Of a stretch of 64,000 nt of DNA, positions 1-10,931 are shown one piece after another; the first letter of the stretch is position 1, and every line of letters starts with the position of its first letter. This DNA is from an uncultured Marinobacter sp. (lineage in GTDB: Bacteria > Pseudomonadota > Gammaproteobacteria > Pseudomonadales > Oleiphilaceae), in NCBI RefSeq assembly GCF_946886895.1, contig NZ_CAMPJO010000003.1, positions 124,001 through 188,000 of the forward strand, written 5' to 3'. Under the pieces are notes generated by a model that did not search any database, had not been told where the DNA came from, and saw nothing but the letters and a program-made list of their open reading frames with translations. The position numbers were made by a program, and so were the translations under genes.

Positions 1-501
1 GTGCACGGCCGTGGCACGGGTGAGCCCGGAGAGCTGTTTATTCGCCTGTGCGGCTTTACCAATCAGGTAGACGTGGAAAAGGAAACCCTGACCTTCCTGG
101 ACGCGGTGGAAGCGTTCGCCAAGTCGTCTGAACCAGAGAAAGCCGGCGAGGTGCGCAGCAAGGCCTACGCGTTCTGCAAGGAGCAGCATGCCTTGGGCGA
201 ACCGGTGGAAATCGAGGCGCTGTCCGGCTATCTGGACGAGAGCGAGCCGCAACGTTTCAAGGACTTTGCCTCCAAAATAGCGGAACTTCCGGAGAGCGGT
301 GTGCTGCACCCGGATCACCGCAAGGTGAAGAAGCTGGTGCGAATTGCGGGCTCGGGCGGCGGCATGAGCGTGTCGTTTTCTTCCGATCTGGTGAACCAGG
401 CGGTTTACTACGACCGGGACAAGGACGCACTGACGATTACCCGGCTTCCGAAGGCTTTGCGGGAGCAGCTTCAGCGGTATCTTGAAGCTCGCGAGGAGTG
501 A
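1..501 (+). CDS. yejK: Nucleoid-associated protein YejK (NdpA family), 3' part
   Basis: The last 166 codons of a YejK/NdpA (37-kDa nucleoid-associated protein) homologue; the gene begins left of the window, so the GTG at base 1 should not be read as its start. The preserved part carries the family's C-terminal pattern: a GELFIRLCGFTNQVDVEKE segment near the start, then a charged helical region and a final segment with SVSFSSDLVNQAVYYD. In the family the protein is a spermidine-nucleoid component of unknown exact role. Its last 65 bases overlap the 3' end of trmH on the other strand, so the two genes are convergent with no room for a terminator between them. Identification is from recognised sequence; function is by family only. 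Confidence 0.85.
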   Translation: MHGRGTGEPGELFIRLCGFTNQVDVEKETLTFLDAVEAFAKSSEPEKAGEVRSKAYAFCKEQHALGEPVEIEALSGYLDESEPQRFKDFASKIAELPESGVLHPDHRKVKKLVRIAGSGGGMSVSFSSDLVNQAVYYDRDKDALTITRLPKALREQLQRYLEAREE

Positions 502-1216
502 TCGGTTTGTCGTCCCACCTGGGACGGTTCGCCCGCAGTTTACGGACGTCCTGCATCCAGCCTACGCCATCGATTAATTCTCCGGTTTCCGGATTGATCG
601 GCGGGTACGGCAGATTGCGGTCATCGCAGTAACGCTTAACGGTTGGCTGACACCAACGGAACAGCAGGCGGCCGTATTCGTCATCGGGCAGTCGCCGCTG
701 GTCAAACATGCCAGCCCGTTTTCTTTGCCTCTGGGCCTCGGAGAGGATAATCGCGCAGGCGGACGAGACATTGAGCGACTCCACCATCCCCATCATCGGG
801 ATCACAATGTGCTCATCGGCCTGGGCCGCGGCATCAGCGCTGACCCCATTCACCTCGTTACCCAGGATCACCGTACACGGCATGGTGTAATCCGCCTCTC
901 GAAAATCAATGGCCCGGTCGGATAGCTGTGCGGCATAGAGCTTGTGCCCTTGCCCTTTCAGAGCGGCAATCGCTTCGTCCATACTCCGGTGAGTATGAGT
1001 GGTTACCCAGTTGTAGCTGCCCCCGGCGGTTTTCCGGAACGCCCGAAAGCCTTCCTTTGGCCAGACCACGTGCATGTTTGCCAGCCCGAACGCGTCGCAG
1101 GAGCGGATGATGGCAGACAGGTTCCGGGGTTTATGGACCTGGTCGGTGAGGACGCTCAGGTCCGGTTGCCGGGTGTTGAGGGTCTGTTTGATTCGGGCGA
1201 GGCGTTCGGGGGTCAT
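437..1216 (-). CDS. trmH: tRNA (guanosine(18)-2'-O)-methyltransferase TrmH
   Basis: A SpoU-family (SPOUT fold) methyltransferase that 2'-O-methylates G18 in the tRNA D-loop using S-adenosylmethionine. The three SPOUT motifs are visible: N-terminal KPRNLSAIIRSCDAFG, central ILGNEVNGVS, and the knot motif MMGMVESLNVSSACAIIL. A C-terminal extension follows, as in E. coli TrmH (229 aa); here the protein is 259 aa. The start chosen is the ATG at 1216 (MTPERLARI), which aligns with family starts; an upstream in-frame Met at 1333 would add 39 residues encoded by the repeat-containing intergenic DNA and is rejected. The 3' end overlaps yejK by 65 bases in convergent orientation. The final ~20 residues are Ala/Pro/Glu-rich and probably disordered. 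Confidence 0.93.
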   Translation of the reverse strand: MTPERLARIKQTLNTRQPDLSVLTDQVHKPRNLSAIIRSCDAFGLANMHVVWPKEGFRAFRKTAGGSYNWVTTHTHRSMDEAIAALKGQGHKLYAAQLSDRAIDFREADYTMPCTVILGNEVNGVSADAAAQADEHIVIPMMGMVESLNVSSACAIILSEAQRQRKRAGMFDQRRLPDDEYGRLLFRWCQPTVKRYCDDRNLPYPPINPETGELIDGVGWMQDVRKLRANRPRWDDKPITPRELQDTAEAAPAKPSEAG

Positions 1217-1247
1217 TTTGGTGTTTGAGTATTGGGTTACCGGGTTT

Positions 1248-1275
1248 GTCGGATTACGCCTGTGGCTAATCCGAC
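1248..1275. repeat. Small TCGGATTA inverted repeat
   Basis: A hairpin with arms GTCGGATTA and TAATCCGAC plus an inner GCC/GGC pair around a 3-nt loop, followed by CCTACG. A degenerate right arm (GGCTAATCTGACCTAC) occurs at 2972-2987. In both places it lies just upstream of a large hairpin element. Similar short palindromes are common intergenic repeats in gammaproteobacteria; this identification is from memory. Confidence 0.6.
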
Positions 1276-1307
1276 CTACGTTTCTCAGGTGTTTCTCAAA
1301 GGCTTGG

Positions 1308-1419
1308 GAAGCCGCTGGCAGAGTCCTTCCCAAAACTGTTGAGGGCCATGGACGGCCCGAAACAAGCGCACATGGATGTGCTCGTAGCGTGTTTTGGGAA
1401 GGACTCTGCCAGCGGCTTC
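1308..1419 (+). repeat. Long-arm hairpin element, copy A
   Basis: A 112-nt element: left arm 1308-1336 and right arm 1391-1419 are perfect 29-nt reverse complements. They enclose a 54-nt core (1337-1390) with two inner hairpins, GGGCC...GGCCC and GCACATggATGTGC, and the tail CTCGTAGCGT. The core is identical base for base to that of the copy at 21129, yet the arms differ. It lies between the divergent genes trmH and miaB. No U-run follows either side, so it does not look like a simple intrinsic terminator. Confidence 0.95.
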
Positions 1420-1508
1420 ATGCACCAAAAGTCAGAATGAACGAAATAATACCACAGCCAGACTAGCAACTAGCCGAGACAAAGGTGGTTGAAGAATGAG
1501 CACCCCGT

Positions 1509-1514
1509 TATAAT
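1509..1514 (+). promoter_or_regulatory. Candidate -10 box for miaB
   Basis: A perfect TATAAT about 77 bases before the miaB ATG. The best -35 match (TTGAAG at 1489-1494) has only a 14-base spacer, so the assignment is tentative. If real, the large hairpin at 1308-1419 lies upstream of the transcript and is not in the miaB leader. Confidence 0.4.
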
Positions 1515-1590
1515 GCGCAGTTACTTTTTGCTGGCGCCACATTCAACCACCCAGTTCCCGGCGCACCATCCACCAGATTACGTGAGACCC

Positions 1591-2937
1591 ATGGCCAAGA
1601 AGCTGTACATCAAAACCCACGGCTGTCAGATGAACGAGTACGACTCTGCCCGCATGGCAGACCTGCTCAAGACCGGCGAAACCGTCGAAATGACCGACTC
1701 GCCCGATGACGCCGACATCCTGCTGCTGAACACCTGCTCCATCCGGGAAAAAGCCCAGGAGAAAGTGTTCCACCAGCTCGGCCGCTGGAAAAAGCTCAAG
1801 AGCAAAAAGCCCGACATGATCATCGGTGTGGGCGGCTGTGTTGCCAGCCAGGAAGGCCAGGCCATCATCGACCGTGCGCCCTACGTAGACATGGTCTTCG
1901 GCCCCCAGACCCTGCACCGCCTGCCAGACATGATTACCGAAGTGCGCATGAAGGGTAATGGCGTCGGCGTGGTGGATGTCAGTTTTCCGGAAATCGAAAA
2001 GTTCGACAACCTGCCCGACCCTGGTGCCGACGGCCCGTCCGCGTTTGTGTCCATTATGGAAGGCTGCAGCAAATACTGCACCTTCTGCGTGGTGCCTTAC
2101 ACCCGCGGTGAAGAAGTGAGCCGCCCGGCGGATGACGTCATCGCCGAAGTCGCCCACCTGGCCAGCCAGGGCGTTCGGGAAGTGAACCTCCTGGGCCAGA
2201 ACGTGAATGCCTACCGTGGCGAAACCCACGACGGCGACACCATGGACCTGGCCGAACTGATCGAACTGATTGCTGCTATCGATGGCATCGACCGCATCCG
2301 CTACACCACCTCGCACCCGGTGGAGTTCTCGGATGCCCTGATCGACGTTTACGAACGCGTCCCCGAACTGGTCAGCCACCTGCACCTGCCGGTCCAGAGT
2401 GGCTCCGACCGGATCCTGGTCGCCATGAAGCGCGGCCACACGGCGCTGGAGTACAAATCCAAACTCCGCCGCCTGCGCAAGATCCGGCCGGATATCAGTT
2501 TCTCGTCTGACTTCATCATTGGCTTCCCGGGTGAAACCGAGAAAGACTTCGAAGACACCATGAAGCTGATCAACGACATCGGTTTCGACATGTCCTTCAG
2601 CTTCGTTTACAGCGCCCGGCCGGGTACGCCGGCGTCGGATCTGCCGGATGAGACGCCGATGGACGTCAAGAAGCAGCGCCTGAGCATCCTGCAGGACCGG
2701 CTCAATCAGAATGTGATGGATATCAGCCGCAAGATGGTTGGCTCTACCCAGAGGATTCTGGTGACGGGTCTGTCCAAGAAAGACCCCGGGGAGTATGCGG
2801 GGCGCACGGAGAACAACCGGATTGTGAACTTCCGGCATGGGAACCCGGAGGTTGTCGGGCACTTTATCGATGTGGAGATTGTGGAGGCTTATCCCAATTC
2901 ACTTCGCGGTTTGCCCTTGAACTCGGAGTTGCATTAA
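1591..2937 (+). CDS. miaB: tRNA-2-methylthio-N6-dimethylallyladenosine synthase MiaB
   Basis: A radical-SAM methylthiotransferase that converts i6A37 to ms2i6A37 in tRNAs reading UNN codons. The 448-aa protein has the UPF0004 domain with its auxiliary-cluster cysteines at C12, C49 and C83. The radical-SAM CxxxCxxC cysteines follow at C159, C163 and C166 (GCSKYCTFC), and a C-terminal TRAM domain ends the protein (about 380-445, [20 protein letters not shown]). The start is the ATG at 1591 ([13 protein letters not shown]), which matches family starts; 34 upstream in-frame codons from 1489 are not conserved-looking. Its substrate is made by MiaA, encoded elsewhere in this window (34273-35346). 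It is followed by a 263-base gap with copy B of the large hairpin element. Confidence 0.97.
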   Translation: MAKKLYIKTHGCQMNEYDSARMADLLKTGETVEMTDSPDDADILLLNTCSIREKAQEKVFHQLGRWKKLKSKKPDMIIGVGGCVASQEGQAIIDRAPYVDMVFGPQTLHRLPDMITEVRMKGNGVGVVDVSFPEIEKFDNLPDPGADGPSAFVSIMEGCSKYCTFCVVPYTRGEEVSRPADDVIAEVAHLASQGVREVNLLGQNVNAYRGETHDGDTMDLAELIELIAAIDGIDRIRYTTSHPVEFSDALIDVYERVPELVSHLHLPVQSGSDRILVAMKRGHTALEYKSKLRRLRKIRPDISFSSDFIIGFPGETEKDFEDTMKLINDIGFDMSFSFVYSARPGTPASDLPDETPMDVKKQRLSILQDRLNQNVMDISRKMVGSTQRILVTGLSKKDPGEYAGRTENNRIVNFRHGNPEVVGHFIDVEIVEAYPNSLRGLPLNSELH

Positions 2938-3025
2938 AGCTGGGATCGTATCCGTCTGAGGCCTGGCGTTGGGCTAATCTGACCTACTTGTTTTTCTTTA
3001 TTCGGGCCTGCACATAGATTGATCA

Positions 3026-3138
3026 GGGCGAGGGCCGGAAGGGGCTTCCAAAAACGTGGAGCGCCAGGGATGGCGCGACCGAGCCCTACATGGATGTATT
3101 CACGGGCGCTTTTTGGAAGCCCCTTCCGGCCCTCGCCC
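3026..3138 (+). repeat. Long-arm hairpin element, copy B
   Basis: Arms 3026-3054 and 3110-3138 are perfect 29-nt reverse complements. The 55-nt core (3055-3109) is the most diverged of the four, but keeps both inner hairpins with compensatory changes: GCGCCAgggaTGGCGC and TACATggATGTA. It lies between the tandem genes miaB and ybeZ, ending 62 bases before the ybeZ start. Confidence 0.95.
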
Positions 3139-3161
3139 GTTAAACTGAAGTCAGAAACACG

Positions 3162-3183
3162 TACTCCCCAAGATCGGGGAGTA
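3162..3183 (+). promoter_or_regulatory. Hairpin immediately upstream of ybeZ
   Basis: An 8-bp perfect inverted repeat, TACTCCCC / GGGGAGTA, with a 6-nt loop. It ends 17 bases before the TTG start of ybeZ and just before its Shine-Dalgarno sequence (CGGAGC). It could be a leader hairpin that influences translation, or a protein operator. The sequence alone cannot tell which. Confidence 0.5.
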
Positions 3184-3200
3184 AACAAAACGGAGCACTT

Positions 3201-4184
3201 TTGAACGCCAACGATCACAGACAATTTGACCTGCACCCGGTGGACCAGCGTCGGCTGACGACGCTGTGTGGCCAGTTTGATGAAAACCTGAAGATGGTGG
3301 AAAAACGCCTGCAGGTGAAAATCGGCCGGCGGGGCCATCACTTCCGGGTGGAGGGAGAAACCGAGCACGTGGCAGCGGCCGTGGAGGTTGTCCGGCACCT
3401 GTACCGGGAAACCGAAGCCTCGGAAGATATTCCGCCGGATACCGTGCACCTGTTTATCCGGGAAACCGGCTTCGAGCGTTTGCCCGAGGATGTGCCCTAT
3501 GACGGCGCGGTAACAGTGATCAAGACACCCAAGTTGCAGGCCAAGCCCCGGGGTGCAAACCAGCAGAAGTATGTGCATAACATCCGCACCCACGACGTCA
3601 ACTTCGGCATCGGGCCCGCGGGTACCGGCAAAACCTGGCTGGCGGTGGCCTGCGCGGTGGAAGCCCTGAAAGACGAGCAGGTAAAGCGTATCCTGCTGGT
3701 ACGGCCGGCGGTCGAGGCCGGTGAAAAGCTCGGCTTCCTGCCCGGGGATCTGGCGCAGAAGGTGGACCCGTATCTGCGGCCGCTTTATGACGCCCTGTAT
3801 GAAATGCTGGGGTTTGATCACGTCACCCGGCTGATCGAAAAGAGTGTCATCGAGATTGCACCGCTGGCGTTCATGCGGGGTCGTACACTGAACAACTCGT
3901 TTATCATTCTTGATGAAAGCCAGAACACCACCCGGGAGCAAATGAAGATGTTCCTGACCCGGATCGGGTTCGGCTCCACGGCCGTCATTACCGGCGATAC
4001 CACCCAGGTGGACCTGCCACGTGGTCAGAATTCCGGGTTGATTCACGCCGCGGGCGTACTGAGCAAGGTGGCCGGTATCGGGTTTACCCGGTTTGAAGCG
4101 AAGGACGTTGTGCGCCACCCGCTGGTACAGCGCATCGTGGAAGCTTACGATTCCTTCGACGACGGGAGTGCGACGGGCCAGTGA
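3201..4184 (+). CDS. ybeZ: PhoH-like ATPase YbeZ
   Basis: A PhoH-family P-loop ATPase (327 aa) that in enterobacteria pairs genetically with YbeY in rRNA metabolism. Walker A is GPAGTGKT at residues 138-145 and Walker B is FIILDESQN with D238/E239. The N-terminal ~90 residues form the KH-like RNA-binding region of the family. The start is the TTG at 3201, supported by CGGAGC eight bases upstream and by the family length; no better ATG exists. It opens a tightly coupled cluster: its stop overlaps the GTG start of ybeY by 4 bases. Order ybeZ-ybeY-ybeX-lnt is the standard gammaproteobacterial arrangement. Confidence 0.95.
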   Translation: MNANDHRQFDLHPVDQRRLTTLCGQFDENLKMVEKRLQVKIGRRGHHFRVEGETEHVAAAVEVVRHLYRETEASEDIPPDTVHLFIRETGFERLPEDVPYDGAVTVIKTPKLQAKPRGANQQKYVHNIRTHDVNFGIGPAGTGKTWLAVACAVEALKDEQVKRILLVRPAVEAGEKLGFLPGDLAQKVDPYLRPLYDALYEMLGFDHVTRLIEKSVIEIAPLAFMRGRTLNNSFIILDESQNTTREQMKMFLTRIGFGSTAVITGDTTQVDLPRGQNSGLIHAAGVLSKVAGIGFTRFEAKDVVRHPLVQRIVEAYDSFDDGSATGQ

Positions 4185-4654
4185 GCGAGCTGACAGTCGA
4201 TGTGCAGATGGCCTGTGAAGCCCCCGGTATGCCCGGCCTCCCGGAACTCCAGGCCTGGGCACAGGCCGCCTGGTTGGGAGAAGAGTCCTCCGAGGTAACC
4301 CTTCGGATCGTTGATTCCGACGAAAGCCAGGGCCTGAATAATCAATACCGGGGCAAGGACAAGCCGACCAATGTGTTGTCCTTCCCATTTGAAGCGCCAG
4401 CCGGTATAACGGTTCCATTGGCCGGAGATCTGGTGATTTGCGCGCCAGTGGTTAAACAGGAGGCCCGGGAGCAGCATAAATCAATGCACGCTCACTGGGC
4501 CCACATGGTGGTGCACGGAATGTTGCATCTTCAGGGTTATGACCATATTAACGATGATGATGCCGAGGCCATGGAAGCCCTCGAGATCCAGTTGCTGGCG
4601 CAGCTCGGATTTGGCAATCCCTACGACGCAGAGGAAATGGTAAAAGACTCATGA
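4181..4654 (+). CDS. ybeY: Endoribonuclease YbeY (rRNA maturation factor)
   Basis: A 157-aa zinc-dependent endoribonuclease needed for 16S rRNA 3'-end maturation and 70S quality control. The UPF0054 metal motif is intact as H112, H116 and H122 in [13 protein letters not shown]. The start is a GTG at 4181 that overlaps the ybeZ stop; its own stop overlaps the ATG of ybeX by 4 bases, so translation is likely coupled along the cluster. Confidence 0.96.
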   Translation: MSELTVDVQMACEAPGMPGLPELQAWAQAAWLGEESSEVTLRIVDSDESQGLNNQYRGKDKPTNVLSFPFEAPAGITVPLAGDLVICAPVVKQEAREQHKSMHAHWAHMVVHGMLHLQGYDHINDDDAEAMEALEIQLLAQLGFGNPYDAEEMVKDS

Positions 4655-5496
4655 GCGACGATCAGTCGAGTCGCAGTCAGGGCAACAAGTCCTGGCTGGA
4701 ACGTATATCACAGGCCTTCTCCAGCGGGCCTGAGTCCGTCGAGGACGTGCTGGAAATCCTGCGGGAATCCGAATCCCAGAGCATCATCGACACCGATGCC
4801 ATGAGCATCATCGAAGGAGCCATGCAGGTGATCGACATGCGGGTGGATGAGATCATGATTCCCCGCTCCCAGATGATCACCGTCAAGGCGTCCGAGGAGC
4901 CGAAGGAGTTTCTCGGCGAAATCATTGCCTCTGCCCACAGCCGCTTTCCGGTCATCGGCGACAGCCAGGACGATGTGATCGGCATCTTGCTGGCCAAAGA
5001 CCTGCTCCCCCTCGCGCTGAACAACGACATGAACTGGAGCCGGATTCGCGAAATCCTGCGTCCGCCCACCTTCGTGCCCGAAAGCAAGCGCCTGAACCAA
5101 CTGCTCAAAGAGTTCAAGGAAAACCGCAACCACATGGCCATCGTGGTGGACGAGTACGGCGGGACTGCCGGGCTGATCACCATTGAGGACGTGCTCGAGC
5201 AGATTGTCGGCGAAATCGAGGACGAGCACGACTTCGACGAAGAGACCCACATCAAGGCCCGGGGCGATGGTACCTACGCGGTAAAGGCGGTAACCCCCGT
5301 CGACGATTTCAACGAATTCTTCGAAACCAGCCTGGACGAAGAAGAGTTCGACACCATTGGCGGCGTGGTACTCAAGGAGTTCGGACACTTGCCCAGACGG
5401 GGCGAAACGGTTGAATTCGGCGGCTTGCACTTTACGATAGCCAATGCCGATAACCGAGTCATCCGTCTGCTGCAGGTAATCCGAAGTGACCACTGA
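4651..5496 (+). CDS. ybeX: CBS-domain protein YbeX/CorC (magnesium/cobalt efflux-associated)
   Basis: A 281-aa cytosolic CorC/HlyC-type protein with paired CBS domains (about residues 65-190, [14 protein letters not shown] ... [25 protein letters not shown]) and a C-terminal CorC_HlyC domain ([19 protein letters not shown]). It has no transmembrane DUF21 domain. In enterobacteria it is linked to Mg/Co homeostasis and to ribosome biogenesis with its operon partners. It starts in an ATGA overlap with ybeY and overlaps the first 11 bases of lnt. Confidence 0.93.
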   Translation: MSDDQSSRSQGNKSWLERISQAFSSGPESVEDVLEILRESESQSIIDTDAMSIIEGAMQVIDMRVDEIMIPRSQMITVKASEEPKEFLGEIIASAHSRFPVIGDSQDDVIGILLAKDLLPLALNNDMNWSRIREILRPPTFVPESKRLNQLLKEFKENRNHMAIVVDEYGGTAGLITIEDVLEQIVGEIEDEHDFDEETHIKARGDGTYAVKAVTPVDDFNEFFETSLDEEEFDTIGGVVLKEFGHLPRRGETVEFGGLHFTIANADNRVIRLLQVIRSDH

Positions 5497-7048
5497 CACC
5501 ACACCGTCCCGACCACCGAACACTCCACTGTCTGCCAGCCCCTGGCTGGGCGCGGCCGCCCTCGTGGTGGCCGGCGCCTTGCAGACGCTGACCTTCTCGC
5601 CCTTTAACCTGTGGTGGCTCGGTCCTGTTTCCGTGCTCCTGATCCTGCTCACCACGGTACCCCTGGCCGCCAGTCAGCTGTTCCGGGCTGGCTGGCTGAC
5701 CGGGCTGGGGCTGTTTGGCAGTGGCGCCAGCTGGGTGTATGTCAGCATCAGCGAGTATGGCAACACGGCGATTCCCATTGCCATCCTGCTGACGGTGATC
5801 TTTGTTGCCGGGCTGGCGCTGTTCCATGGCCTGGCGTTCTGGTTCTGGGGCAAGCTGGCAAAAGACAGCGCCCTGCGACGGCTGATCCTGTTCCCGGCCA
5901 TCTGGATTCTGGGTGACTGGCTCCGGGGCTGGCTGCTCACCGGTTTTCCCTGGCTGTACCTGGGCACGGCGCATGTGGACGGCCCCCTCGCCTGGCTCGC
6001 ACCGCTGACCGGCGTGCACGGCGTCACAGCGTGGGTGACCGCTACCGGCGCCGCGTTTTACGCCGCCTGGTGGCTGATCACCAGAAAGCGCTTTGGCGCC
6101 GCAGGCGCCGCCGTAGTGGTTGCCCTCGCGCCCTGGCTGATGGCACCCGCCATGAACCGGGTGACCTGGACAGACATCAGCACCGAACCCACCAGCTTTG
6201 CCGCCATGCAGGGCAACATCCCCCAACAGATCAAGTGGGATCCGGAATTCCTGAAGGATCAGATTGTGACCTACCTGGGCATGACTGAAGGTCACTGGAA
6301 TACCGACATCATTCTCTGGCCCGAGACCGCTATTCCGATTCCCCAGGACCAGGCGGGCAAGATCATCGAGCATATTGATCAGCAGCTGGGTGAGAACAGC
6401 ACCCTGATTACCGGCATCCCCTGGTATGGCTTTAGCGACCGGATCGAGGATTTCACTTTCCACAACAGCATCATGGCCATTGGCAACGGCGAGGGCATGT
6501 ATCACAAGCAAAAGCTGGTGCCTTTTGGCGAATACGTGCCACTGCAGGGCTTGCTGAGGGGGCTGATTGGCTTTTTTGACCTGCCCATGAGCAGCTTCAG
6601 CCGGGGCCCGGGACACCAGGCCCCGCTGACGGCCAACGGCATCAGGGTGATGCCGTTCATCTGTTACGAGGTCGCCTACCCGGATTTCGTGGCCGTCAAC
6701 GCCCGAAAGGCCGGGTTGTTGCTGACGATCAGTAACGATGGCTGGTTCGGCGATTCCATTGGCCCCCTGCAACACCTCCAGATTGCCCGCATGCGGGCCC
6801 TGGAAACCGGTCGCTATATGCTCCGTGGCACCAACAATGGCGTCACGGCGATTATCGACCACAAGGGCCGGATCACCGAAACCATTCCCCAGTTTGAAAA
6901 GGCCACGCTGACCGGGGAGGTGTTCACCGCCCGGGGCAGCACCCCGTATATGCAGACGGGGTCCTGGCCGGTACTGACCCTGGCGGTCATCCTGGTTGTC
7001 TTTGTCCGTGAACGGGTTATTCCTCCCGTTTCGGCCAGCGGCTCGTAA
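5486..7048 (+). CDS. lnt: Apolipoprotein N-acyltransferase Lnt
   Basis: A 520-aa inner-membrane enzyme that transfers the third acyl chain onto the N-terminal cysteine of lipoproteins. An N-terminal multi-helix membrane region (about residues 15-220) is followed by a periplasmic nitrilase-like domain. Its catalytic triad is visible as E280 (WPETAIP), K343 (QKLVPFGEY) and C393 (FICYEVAYPD), and a final helix ends the protein. The GTG at 5486 is used, inside the end of ybeX. Its 3' end overlaps the convergent ybeL by 32 bases. Its substrates include the LptE lipoprotein encoded at 10350. Confidence 0.96.
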   Translation: MTTDTTPSRPPNTPLSASPWLGAAALVVAGALQTLTFSPFNLWWLGPVSVLLILLTTVPLAASQLFRAGWLTGLGLFGSGASWVYVSISEYGNTAIPIAILLTVIFVAGLALFHGLAFWFWGKLAKDSALRRLILFPAIWILGDWLRGWLLTGFPWLYLGTAHVDGPLAWLAPLTGVHGVTAWVTATGAAFYAAWWLITRKRFGAAGAAVVVALAPWLMAPAMNRVTWTDISTEPTSFAAMQGNIPQQIKWDPEFLKDQIVTYLGMTEGHWNTDIILWPETAIPIPQDQAGKIIEHIDQQLGENSTLITGIPWYGFSDRIEDFTFHNSIMAIGNGEGMYHKQKLVPFGEYVPLQGLLRGLIGFFDLPMSSFSRGPGHQAPLTANGIRVMPFICYEVAYPDFVAVNARKAGLLLTISNDGWFGDSIGPLQHLQIARMRALETGRYMLRGTNNGVTAIIDHKGRITETIPQFEKATLTGEVFTARGSTPYMQTGSWPVLTLAVILVVFVRERVIPPVSASGS

Positions 7049-7565
7049 CCCGCTCGTAGTAGTGGGAGCCGCAGGCATCACAGGGCTCCAGGTGACTGGT
7101 GGCGGTCAGGCAACGCATGTGGCCGCAGTTCAGGCACTGAAACATGCCGGCGGTGGCCACTTCACCCGAGATGTAATGGCCCGCCTCCTCGTTCTCCAGT
7201 TTCTGGCGGAGCTCCAGGGTATCCACCAGCGTCTTGTCGGCGACCGACAGCAGTCGATCCGCCAGTTGATGCTCGAGCAAGGCGATGTCCAGTTGCAGCC
7301 ACTCACCCAGGCCTTCGCCGGTCTCATCGACAAAGTGCATGAGGTGCTCCAGGTCCCGTTGCAGGTAGGCGCCCAGAAGGTCGGCCTCTTCCCGGGTCAT
7401 CTCCTCCAGCTCGTACTCAAACTCGACGGCTTTCCGGATTTCATCCTCCAGCGTTTGCATCGAGGTTTCCTGCAAATCATGGAGGCGTGACTGAACCCGT
7501 TCCAGCATTCGATCATAAACTTTCAGGGCTTTTCCGGAGAGGTGGCTTCTTTCTGGTGCTGTCAT
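7017..7565 (-). CDS. ybeL: Zinc-ribbon protein YbeL (DUF1451)
   Basis: A 182-aa cytosolic protein of unknown function: a long charged helical N-terminal part (residues ~15-120) followed by a C-terminal zinc ribbon with two CxxC pairs (CLNCGH and CDACGSHYY). E. coli ybeL also sits beside leuS. It is transcribed divergently from leuS and converges on lnt with a 32-base overlap. Confidence 0.88.
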   Translation of the reverse strand: MTAPERSHLSGKALKVYDRMLERVQSRLHDLQETSMQTLEDEIRKAVEFEYELEEMTREEADLLGAYLQRDLEHLMHFVDETGEGLGEWLQLDIALLEHQLADRLLSVADKTLVDTLELRQKLENEEAGHYISGEVATAGMFQCLNCGHMRCLTATSHLEPCDACGSHYYERVTSRWPKREE

Positions 7566-7570
7566 GATAA

Positions 7571-10348
<2,778 letters not shown>

Positions 10349-10349
10349 T

Positions 10350-10931
10350 ATGCCTGAAGCCCGCTTACGGAAGCCCGGAATCGCAATCGCCCTGGTTGCC
10401 TCTCTGGCCGTGGGCGGCTGTGGCTTTCACCTGAGAGGGGCACCTCTGGTCCCGGCGGCGATTCAACCCCTGGCCGTTCAGTGTTCGACGCAAATACCGC
10501 CGGCGCTTTGCCAGTCCGTCAGGGATCAGCTCGATCTGGGTGGCGTCACACTCCTGCCCCCGGCCCAGGCGGACTACCAGTTGCAGCTCGGTGCCTTCGA
10601 ACAGGACCGGCGAGCGACCGCCATTACCGTCCAGGCTGCGGCCGCCGAGTACACGCTGCGCCATACCGTGACCCTCAGCGTGATCACGGCCGACCGGATT
10701 CCGCTGATCGCCGATACCCGGCTGACAGTGGCGGAAAGCTACCGCTACGACGAAACCAATGTGCTCGCCAAGCAGCGGGAACAGGAAGCTCTTCAGGCCC
10801 AGCTGAACGACCGTCTGGCGCAACAGATCCTGTTTCGCCTGGCACCGCTGACCGAAGCGCGCATACAGACCATCCGCGATGACTACCACCGCCAGTCATC
10901 CGATAACAACGCGTCGTCCGGCACACCATGA
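10350..10931 (+). CDS. lptE: LPS-assembly lipoprotein LptE
   Basis: Outer-membrane lipoprotein (193 aa) that plugs the LptD barrel and helps insert lipopolysaccharide in the outer leaflet. A short signal sequence ends in the lipobox VGGC with the acylated cysteine at residue 24, followed by GFHLRG, the hallmark N-terminus of mature LptE. The ATG at 10350 directly follows the leuS stop; a Met 18 bases upstream lies inside leuS. Its stop overlaps the holA start (ATGA). The last ~20 residues are polar and probably disordered. Confidence 0.93.
   Translation: MPEARLRKPGIAIALVASLAVGGCGFHLRGAPLVPAAIQPLAVQCSTQIPPALCQSVRDQLDLGGVTLLPPAQADYQLQLGAFEQDRRATAITVQAAAAEYTLRHTVTLSVITADRIPLIADTRLTVAESYRYDETNVLAKQREQEALQAQLNDRLAQQILFRLAPLTEARIQTIRDDYHRQSSDNNASSGTP

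Noticed and set aside
1308..1419. Repeat copies as integron attC sites or CRISPR repeats
   Set aside because: No cassette array, integrase, cas gene or regular spacing; copies are thousands of bases apart and lack attC core sites.
1308..1419. Repeat copies as ordinary intrinsic terminators
   Set aside because: No U-runs, arms of constant 29 nt, a conserved core, and two copies in divergent gene gaps.
1074..1466. A 130-codon plus-strand frame spanning the trmH start and repeat copy A
   Set aside because: It is half antisense to trmH and half repeat; there is no ribosome site.
2934..4418. A 494-codon minus-strand frame opposite ybeZ and ybeY
   Set aside because: It runs antisense across two complete conserved genes and through repeat copy B, with no family likeness.
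5459..7081. A 540-codon minus-strand frame opposite lnt
   Set aside because: Low-complexity Gly/Gln/Pro/His-rich translation typical of antisense to GC-rich coding DNA; lnt has its full catalytic triad.
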